DNA from: Christensenella sp964438705
GTDB lineage: Bacteria; Bacillota; Clostridia; Christensenellales; Christensenellaceae
Assembly (NCBI GenBank): GCA_964438705.1
Contig: CAYTKQ010000003.1
Span: 1 to 64,000 of the forward strand
Direction of reading: 5' to 3'
Length of the DNA stretch: 64,000 nucleotides
Shown: positions 57,880 to 64,000 of the stretch, in pieces
How the letters are laid out: every line of letters begins with the position of its first letter
Position numbering within the stretch: position 1 is the stretch's first letter
The notes under the pieces: generated by a model
What the model saw: only the letters and a program-made list of their open reading frames with translations
Database searches by the model: none
Told to the model about the DNA's origin: nothing
Position numbers and translations under genes: made by a program

Positions 57880-58815
57880 ATGAATGTCAGCGCGACGATC
57901 ATGGGTGGAAGAAAGACGAAGACCGCCCTTGAACAAGCAATGAAAGCCGTATTTATCGCATGCGGAGCCTTCGCTGTGGTGGCGGTGCTCGTCATCACGA
58001 TCTACATGATCGTGTCCGGCGCGCCCGCAATGTTTCAGATCGGCCTGAAGGACTTTTTGTTCGGTACGCAATGGGCGCCGACCGCAACGGACCCGAAGTT
58101 TGGTATTCTGCCAATGATCCTGACCTCCCTTGTGGGTACGGGCATCACCATCGCAATCGGCGTGCCGGTGGCGCTGATGGCGGCGGTGTTTGTTTCAGAG
58201 GTGTCGCACAAAAAAATTGCGGGTGTTGTGAAGCCCGCGATCGAGCTGCTGGCGGGCATCCCCTCCGTGGTGTACGGACTTTTGGGCATGATCCTTTTGG
58301 TGCCGCAGGTATCGAAGCTGGAGGCGCTTTTGTACGCAAACGACCCCACGCACATTTTTACGGGCGGGGCAAATCTGCTCTCGGGCGTGATCGTGCTAAC
58401 GGTCATGATTTTGCCCACGGTGGTGAACATCAGCATCACCTCGCTCAAAGCGGTGCCGCGCGAATTTATGGAGGCGTCGCTTGCCACGGGCGCGACAAAG
58501 ATGCAGACGATCTTTCGGGTGCAGATCCCTGCGGCAAAATCGGGCATCATCACGGGTGTGGTGCTGGGCATCGGCAGGGCGCTTGGCGAGGCGATGGCCA
58601 TCATCCTTGTTTCGGGCAACGTGGTGAACATGCCCGGACTTTTCAACAGCGTTCGATTTTTGACGACGGGCATCGTTTCGGAGATGAGCTATGCGTCCGG
58701 CCTGCATCGTGAAGCGCTCTTTTCCATCGGCCTCGTGCTGTTCATATTCATTATGGTCATCAACGTGGTGCTCAACACATTGCTGAAAAAGGAGGCCGCC
58801 GGAAATGAAAAGTAG
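57880..58815 (+). CDS. pstC: Phosphate ABC transporter permease PstC
   Basis: A 311-residue channel subunit with about six helices and the EAA-type loop MEASLATGATKMQTIFRVQIPAAKS. AGIPSVVYGLLG is typical of PstC/PstA. AAGGAG lies upstream. It overlaps pstA by 11 bp. Confidence 0.95.
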   Translation: MNVSATIMGGRKTKTALEQAMKAVFIACGAFAVVAVLVITIYMIVSGAPAMFQIGLKDFLFGTQWAPTATDPKFGILPMILTSLVGTGITIAIGVPVALMAAVFVSEVSHKKIAGVVKPAIELLAGIPSVVYGLLGMILLVPQVSKLEALLYANDPTHIFTGGANLLSGVIVLTVMILPTVVNISITSLKAVPREFMEASLATGATKMQTIFRVQIPAAKSGIITGVVLGIGRALGEAMAIILVSGNVVNMPGLFNSVRFLTTGIVSEMSYASGLHREALFSIGLVLFIFIMVINVVLNTLLKKEAAGNEK

Positions 58816-59692
58816 AATGAACAAGCTTTCGAACGATGTGAGTCTCATGAAAAAGAAGCACCGTCCCAAGGATGCGGCGCAGAAATTCGCAATTTACGCG
58901 TGCGCGATCCTCACGGTTTTTATTCTGTTTTATTTGCTGATCTACATCATGGTACGCGGACTGCCCAACGTCAGTTGGGAGTTTCTTTCAACTGCGCCGA
59001 GCGCGCTCAATAAAACAGTGGGCATTTTGCCGAGCATCATCAATACGCTTTATATGATCGGTATTACGCTGCTGATTGCGACGCCCATCGGCGTGGGTGC
59101 GGCTATCTTTCTCAACGAGTACGCGAAGCGCGGCAGGATCGTCAAGGTGGTGGAGTTCACCACAGAGACGCTAGCGGGAATCCCGTCCGTGCTTTACGGC
59201 CTGTTTGGCGCGGTATTTTTCGGCGTGACGCTTCAGCTCGGATACTCCATCCTCGCGGGCGCGTTCACGCTTGTGCTCATGATATTGCCCATCATCGTGC
59301 GCACAACACAGGAGGCGCTGAAAACGGTGCCCAATGAATACCGGGAGGGGGCGCTCGGCATTGGAACGACAAAATGGCATATGATCCGTACGATCATTCT
59401 GCCGGGCGCACTTCCGGGCATCGTGACGGCGGTGATCCTTGCGATCGGCAGGATCGTGGGGGAATCGGCGGCGCTGCTCTTCACATCGGGCATTGGAAGC
59501 AATATGCCGACAAACTTTTTTTCTCACGCGATGGAATCGGGTGCGACGCTCACAGTGCAGCTTTATACATACGCGGCAAAGGGTCAGAACGAGCCCGCGT
59601 TTGGGATCGCGGCGGTGTTGGTGGTGATCGTGCTTGTCATCAATCTGTTGACGAATTACCTAAGCAAGCGCTTGCGCACGAAGGAACGGTAG
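58805..59692 (+). CDS. pstA: Phosphate ABC transporter permease PstA
   Basis: A 295-residue channel partner of PstC with about six helices. AGIPSVLYGLFG and the loop YREGALGIGTTKWHMIRTIILPGALPG are present. The ATG at 58805 has GGAGG upstream, inside the end of pstC, so the two are translationally coupled. Confidence 0.95.
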   Translation: MKSRMNKLSNDVSLMKKKHRPKDAAQKFAIYACAILTVFILFYLLIYIMVRGLPNVSWEFLSTAPSALNKTVGILPSIINTLYMIGITLLIATPIGVGAAIFLNEYAKRGRIVKVVEFTTETLAGIPSVLYGLFGAVFFGVTLQLGYSILAGAFTLVLMILPIIVRTTQEALKTVPNEYREGALGIGTTKWHMIRTIILPGALPGIVTAVILAIGRIVGESAALLFTSGIGSNMPTNFFSHAMESGATLTVQLYTYAAKGQNEPAFGIAAVLVVIVLVINLLTNYLSKRLRTKER

Positions 59693-59704
59693 GAGGAAAT
59701 CATC

Positions 59705-60460
59705 TTGAGCATTAAAATAGAAACAAACAATCTGGACCTTTATTACGGGCAGAATCATGCGCTGAAGGATATCAATATTGAAATCGAAGAGGGGAAGATC
59801 ACTGCATTGATCGGCCCTTCCGGCTGCGGGAAATCGACTTATTTGAAGACGCTGAATCGCATGAACGATTTGGTGGACGGTGTAAAGATCACAGGGAAGA
59901 TCACGCTGGACGGGGAAGATATTTACGATCCGAAAGTGGACGTGACGATCCTGCGCAAAAAGGTGGGGATGGTGTTTCAAAAGCCGAATCCGTTCCCCAT
60001 GAGCATTTATGACAACATTGCCTACGGCCCGCGCATTCACGGGATCAAAAATCGTACGGATCTCGACGAGATCGTGGAGCGGAGCCTGAAAGGGGCGGCG
60101 CTTTTTGAAGAGGTGCGCGACCGGCTGAAAAAAAGCGCGCTCGGTCTTTCGGGCGGGCAGCAACAGCGGCTGTGCATCGCACGGGCGATCGCCGTCTCTC
60201 CAGAGGTGATTTTGATGGATGAGCCCACATCGGCGCTCGACCCGATCTCCACCACGAAGATCGAGGATTTGATGAGCGAACTAAAGAAGCAATATACGGT
60301 GGTGATCGTAACGCACAACATGCAGCAGGCGGTTCGCATCTCAGATCGTACGGCGTTTTTCCTGCTGGGCGAAATGGTAGAATATAACAAAACGGAAGAC
60401 CTGTTCAGCATGCCGCAGGATAAGCGTACGGAGGATTACATCACCGGACGATTCGGCTGA
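59705..60460 (+). CDS. pstB: Phosphate ABC transporter ATPase PstB
   Basis: A 251-residue ATPase that drives phosphate import: GPSGCGKST (about 37-45), FQKPNPFPMSIYDN, LSGGQQQR, VILMDEPTSALD, VTHNMQQA. These are the standard PstB motifs. The start is TTG at 59705 with AGGAGG 8 nt upstream. Confidence 0.97.
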   Translation: MSIKIETNNLDLYYGQNHALKDINIEIEEGKITALIGPSGCGKSTYLKTLNRMNDLVDGVKITGKITLDGEDIYDPKVDVTILRKKVGMVFQKPNPFPMSIYDNIAYGPRIHGIKNRTDLDEIVERSLKGAALFEEVRDRLKKSALGLSGGQQQRLCIARAIAVSPEVILMDEPTSALDPISTTKIEDLMSELKKQYTVVIVTHNMQQAVRISDRTAFFLLGEMVEYNKTEDLFSMPQDKRTEDYITGRFG

Positions 60461-60504
60461 GTTTGTCTTTGCTGGGCAACGATTATTGATATGGAGGATT
60501 GGCC

Positions 60505-61161
60505 ATGAGAAATAAATTTGATATTGAACTGGAAGACTTGAATTTGGACCTTATTCGCATGGGGGCGCGCGCGGAGGAGACGATCACAAAGGTTGTGAGC
60601 GTGATTGAAAATTGCGATGCGGACGGCGCGCGGGAGATCATCGAGGACGATGATCTTGTGGACGCGATGGCGCGCCACATCGAAAGCCGTTCCATGAAGC
60701 TGATCATGAAACAGCAGCCGGTCGCGAAGGACCTTCGCATGATTTCGACGGCGCTGAAAATGATTACAGATATCGAGCGCATTTGCGATCAGGCGGCGGA
60801 TATTTCCGAGATCACGCTTTGTGTTTGCAAGGAAGTGATGATCGAAAAACCCAAGCACATCCCGAAGATGGGCAGGACGACGGCGCAGATGGTGCATATG
60901 GCAGTCGATTCTTATGTTCACCGGGATATGAAGCTTGCCGAGCAGGTCATCGAGATGGACAACGAGGTCGATCGTCTGTATGACGTAGTGAAGACGGAGC
61001 TGTTGGAAATGGCGATCAAAAACAGGGAGAAAATTGATCAGATCGTAGATTTCTTGATGATTGCGAAGTATTTGGAGCGCATTGGCGATCACGCGGAAAA
61101 TATTGCGGAGTGGGCGGTGTTTTCCGAGACAGGTGTGCACAAGGACAAGCGTATCCTGTAA
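60505..61161 (+). CDS. phoU: Phosphate signalling protein PhoU
   Basis: A 218-residue all-helical protein of two PhoU repeats. It links the Pst transporter to the PhoR kinase and turns the regulon off when phosphate is ample. DLRMISTALKMITDIERICDQA and MIAKYLERIGDHAENIAEW are its metal-binding repeats. The ATG at 60505 has GGAGG 7 nt upstream; a TTG at 60499 overlaps that site. Confidence 0.95.
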   Translation: MRNKFDIELEDLNLDLIRMGARAEETITKVVSVIENCDADGAREIIEDDDLVDAMARHIESRSMKLIMKQQPVAKDLRMISTALKMITDIERICDQAADISEITLCVCKEVMIEKPKHIPKMGRTTAQMVHMAVDSYVHRDMKLAEQVIEMDNEVDRLYDVVKTELLEMAIKNREKIDQIVDFLMIAKYLERIGDHAENIAEWAVFSETGVHKDKRIL

Positions 61162-61218
61162 TGCATGGATATGATATAATGAAGCAAAGAAGAAATTTTA
61201 TGATGAGAGGTGAGAGCA

Positions 61219-61896
61219 GTGGCCTATATTGCAGTCGTCGAGGACGACGCTTCGGTGCGGGAGCTGATCGTATGCACGCTGAAATCGGCGGAGTTTGAAG
61301 TCGAAGCCTATGAAAGCGGGGAAGCCTTTTTGCAGGAATATGGGGAAAAAGTGCCGCAGGTGCTGCTTCTTGACATCATGCTCCCCGGGATCGACGGATT
61401 CGAGGTGTTTCGGCGTTTGGAGGCGCTGGGCGGGCCGGAGGTGCCCGTCATCTTCCTGACGGCCCGCACCACAGAGGTGGACAAGGTGCTCGGGTTGAAT
61501 CTCGGCGCAGACGATTACATCACCAAGCCCTTTGGCGTGCTGGAGCTGATCGCGCGGGTGAAGGCTGTGATCCGCAGGTCAGCCAAGGCGGCGACAGGGC
61601 GAAGTGAAGTGCTGTCTGCGGGCGGACTAAAGCTGGATACGTCGGCGCACGTCCTCTATGTGGACGAAGAGAAGACGGAGCTCACCTATAAGGAATTTGA
61701 AGTGCTGCGCTATCTGATGCACAACGCGCGGATGGTGCTGACGCGTGAGATGCTGCTCAATGAGATATGGGGCATCGACACGGAGATCGAGACGCGTACG
61801 GTGGATATGCACATCAAAACACTAAGGCAAAAGATAGGACGCTGCGGGGAATACATCAAAACAGTGCGCGGTGTGGGCTATCGGTTTGAGGAATAG
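61219..61896 (+). CDS. phoP: PhoB/PhoP-type response regulator
   Basis: A 225-residue OmpR-family regulator. The receiver domain has acidic D9-D10, phospho-accepting D52 (LLLDIMLPG) and YITKPF. The DNA-binding winged helix covers about residues 130-222. It follows phoU directly and precedes its kinase, so it almost certainly controls phosphate genes through the boxes at 56795-56844. I chose the GTG at 61219 (AGAGGTGA 7 nt upstream) over the GTG at 61210. Confidence 0.93.
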   Translation: MAYIAVVEDDASVRELIVCTLKSAEFEVEAYESGEAFLQEYGEKVPQVLLLDIMLPGIDGFEVFRRLEALGGPEVPVIFLTARTTEVDKVLGLNLGADDYITKPFGVLELIARVKAVIRRSAKAATGRSEVLSAGGLKLDTSAHVLYVDEEKTELTYKEFEVLRYLMHNARMVLTREMLLNEIWGIDTEIETRTVDMHIKTLRQKIGRCGEYIKTVRGVGYRFEE

Positions 61897-61899
61897 AGC

Positions 61900-63621
61900 G
61901 TGAAAAAGAAAATTGTTTTATTGAGTACCGGTCTGCTGATGATTGCCCTTGTGGTGACGGTGCTGGTATCGGTCATCAGCTTCCGGGGCACCTATACGAA
62001 CGACGTGATCGCCGTGTTGAAGGGTAACATCAACGCCATGGAGATCGCGTGGGGGGATAGGACGGACTACCAGCAGATGGCGGATGAATATCAGAAGGCG
62101 TTTGGGCAGAACAACCGAATCACCGTTGTTGCGGAGAACGGCGATGTGCTTGCGGATACGCAGGCAAACGGATCGGCCGAAAACCATTTGACGCGGCCTG
62201 AGATACAAAAGGCACTGCAAGGGGGCTTTGGAACCGAAATCCGGTATTCGCAAACGACGCACAAAAATATGATCTATGTCGCCAAGCAGATGCCAGGGGG
62301 AATCATCCTCCGCAACTCCATGCCTATGGACAACGCCACGCTCATCATCGCGCAGACGCTGCCTGTCATTATCATTGTATTCATTGCGCTTGTGGTGATC
62401 GCCGCGCTTCTTTCCGGCAAAATTGTCATGAATGTATTGAAGCCGTTTGGGCAACTGCATGATTCCATTCAGGGGTATATCGAGGGAACGGGCGGCGGCG
62501 TGGCGATCGAAAGCCCGTATCCGGAATTTGACGATATCACGCTGGCTTTTTCGCGGGTATCGGAGCGGCTCAACCGCTACATCGAGAAGGTGAAGCTGGA
62601 AAACAAAAAGACGGAGCTCATTATTGACAGCTTAAGCGAGGGTCTGCTGATCATGGACGAAAACGCGGATGTGTTGCTGATCAACAAAGCTGCGCGCGAC
62701 ATTTTCGGTGCGCCGCAGGCAGAGGGGCAGGAAAACATTCTGCACTATGTGCGCCGGCAGGACATCGTATCGCGGCTGGAAAGCTCGCTGAAAAAGAAGA
62801 AAAACAAGCAATTTGAGATACACGACGATTTGAGCAACCGTACCTACCGCTTTTATGCCAGCATCGTGAACGATCCGGCGTTTGTGGCGGGCAACGGTTA
62901 TGGAATGCTGGTTTTGATCAGTGACGTGACGGACATCGAGCTTTCTGAACGGGTGCGCAGGGATTTCGCGGCAAACGTTTCACACGAGCTAAAGACTCCG
63001 CTTACTTCTATCAATGGGTTTGCGCAGTTGGTTGCGAATGGCATGGTCAAGGATGAGAAGAGCGTAAAAGAATACGCCCACCGCATCTCCGCAGAGGCAG
63101 ACCGACTGATGGGCCTCATCAACGACACACTGATGCTTTCGGAGCTTGAACAGATCAGCATGGATGAAACGATGGAGGATGTCGATCTTGGCGCAGTGAG
63201 CGCGGATGTCTTGCATATGATGGAGGACAGCGTCAAAAAGCAGGAGGTCACGGTCGAGGTGCGCGGAGAGGCCCATGTAAAGGCAAACAAAAACCGCATC
63301 CGGGAATTGATGACGAACCTGTGTGACAATGCCATCAAATACAATAAAAAAGGCGGAAGTGTGGAGATCGATCTTTCCGAGGACGACGGATATGCGTATA
63401 TTCGGGTAAAGGATACGGGGATCGGCGTACCGGAGGAAGAGCGGACGCGCATCTTTGAGCGGTTCTATCGCGCGAAAAATTCGGGTGCGTCAACGGTGAG
63501 CGGCACGGGCCTCGGGCTTGCGATCGTAAAGCATATTGCGGCGCTCTATGATGGCACGCTTACGCTGCACAGTACGCTTGGCGAGGGAAGTGAATTCGTT
63601 GTGAAGCTGAAAAAGGACTAG
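61900..63621 (+). CDS. phoR: PhoR-type sensor histidine kinase
   Basis: A 573-residue membrane kinase, the partner of the preceding regulator. Helices at about 5-27 and 150-172 flank an extracellular domain of about 120 residues. A HAMP-like region, a PAS domain (about 240-340), the phospho-histidine H362 in SHELKTPL, and ATPase motifs NLCDNAIKY, DTGIGVPEE and GTGLGLAIV follow. Starts with GTG, 3 bp after the regulator's stop. The PAS domain is common in PhoR. Last gene of the operon. Confidence 0.94.
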   Translation: MKKKIVLLSTGLLMIALVVTVLVSVISFRGTYTNDVIAVLKGNINAMEIAWGDRTDYQQMADEYQKAFGQNNRITVVAENGDVLADTQANGSAENHLTRPEIQKALQGGFGTEIRYSQTTHKNMIYVAKQMPGGIILRNSMPMDNATLIIAQTLPVIIIVFIALVVIAALLSGKIVMNVLKPFGQLHDSIQGYIEGTGGGVAIESPYPEFDDITLAFSRVSERLNRYIEKVKLENKKTELIIDSLSEGLLIMDENADVLLINKAARDIFGAPQAEGQENILHYVRRQDIVSRLESSLKKKKNKQFEIHDDLSNRTYRFYASIVNDPAFVAGNGYGMLVLISDVTDIELSERVRRDFAANVSHELKTPLTSINGFAQLVANGMVKDEKSVKEYAHRISAEADRLMGLINDTLMLSELEQISMDETMEDVDLGAVSADVLHMMEDSVKKQEVTVEVRGEAHVKANKNRIRELMTNLCDNAIKYNKKGGSVEIDLSEDDGYAYIRVKDTGIGVPEEERTRIFERFYRAKNSGASTVSGTGLGLAIVKHIAALYDGTLTLHSTLGEGSEFVVKLKKD

Positions 63622-63644
63622 GTACAGCAAAAGAAAAAGGAATG

Positions 63645-63680
63645 AAAGAAGCAATGAAAATTTTTCACTGCTTCTTTTTT
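63645..63680 (+). terminator. Terminator after phoR
   Basis: Stem AGAAGCA-A-TGAAAA with TTTTCA-C-TGCTTCT and a T6 tail. Confidence 0.85.
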
Positions 63681-64000
63681 AATGACAGGCCAAAAATGTA
63701 ATGTTGCCAGAAGAAAATGCGCAAAAGAAAGGGTTCTTTTACAAAAAAATGACATTTTCGTTGCTTTTTCATAAAAAACAATGAAAATAATCGTGCAAAT
63801 TTTCATTGGTGCATTTGTGAAAAAGGGTTGTTTTTTTTGCAAAAACCCCGTATACTTCAAGACACAATCAAAGAAAAAAATACCAAACGAAAATAGAATC
63901 AAAGGAAGAGAAAGAAAAGGCGAACTTGAAGGCATAAATATTTAAAGCGGTTTAATAAATCTGTATTCTGTATTCGCACATCGTTCTTTCGGAGCGCCGC
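63681..64000 (+). promoter_or_regulatory. A+T-rich intergenic region with an outward promoter
   Basis: No gene seen in the last 320 bp. TTGTTT (63828-63833) and TATACT (63851-63856), spacer 17 bp, point out of the window. Just upstream is a 9 bp inverted repeat, AATGAAAAT (63780-63788) with ATTTTCATT (63799-63807). The following leader is purine rich. Confidence 0.6.

Noticed and set aside
1..64000. tRNA, rRNA, insertion sequences, attachment sites
   Set aside because: Looked for cloverleaf ends, rRNA landmarks, transposase motifs and terminal repeats in the gaps; none was convincing.

Overview
The window reads as chromosomal DNA of an anaerobic, Gram-positive-type Clostridia member (Bacillota). 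The evidence is desulfoferrodoxin, the complete [FeFe]-hydrogenase maturase set hydE-hydG-hydF, lipobox-type solute-binding proteins, a PyrR-type attenuator, sigma-A-like TTGACA/TATAAT promoters, AGGAGG-type ribosome sites and an MurA/PstSCAB-PhoU/PhoPR layout. Base composition is moderately G+C rich and GTG and TTG starts occur. A Christensenella-like lineage is possible, but that is only a guess. I saw no tRNA, rRNA, CRISPR array, transposase or phage gene.

Layout. 1-3.8 kb: the end of signal peptidase I and a DUF951 gene (minus), then a CorA-type Mg transporter behind a small leader ORF, then murA. 3.8-5.7 kb: a MATE exporter and MarR regulator operon with a double operator. 5.7-9.1 kb: sulfur amino acid genes cysE (minus) and metA-cysK (plus) from overlapping divergent promoters, then a FucU-like mutarotase. 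9.2-16.5 kb: a six-helix membrane protein, a heterodimeric ABC exporter, an ABC-F protein and an FkbM methyltransferase. 16.5-17.1 kb: a non-coding stretch with a G+C-rich block and an operator-rich promoter.

17.1-26.6 kb is the most unusual part: a sugar or sugar-alcohol uptake and breakdown locus. It encodes an SDR dehydrogenase, a ribose-type permease, a binding lipoprotein, a fused permease-ATPase, an FGGY kinase, two DeoC-family proteins and a GntR/UTRA regulator. One DeoC-family protein lacks both catalytic lysines. The substrate cannot be named from sequence.

26.7-36.4 kb: cardiolipin synthase and MscS; pyrB-pyrI behind a PyrR attenuator; argF behind an ArgR-like box; a lipoprotein; a dGTPase-like HD protein; desulfoferrodoxin; a DUF6512-like membrane protein; and a homocysteine methyltransferase-domain protein. 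36.6-45.2 kb: one gene for a 2872-residue surface protein built of about 23 Ig-like modules in a higher-order repeat, ending in an SPxTG-type sorting signal. 45.2-52.4 kb: acyl-ACP thioesterase-pfkA, a polar amino acid ABC transporter, sn-glycerol-1-phosphate dehydrogenase, and a divergent eukaryotic-type hexokinase. 52.5-56.2 kb: hydE-hydG-hydF without hydrogenase structural genes. 56.3-63.6 kb: a cyclophilin and a full phosphate regulon (pstS-pstC-pstA-pstB-phoU-response regulator-kinase) behind Pho-box-like repeats. The window ends in a promoter facing out of it.
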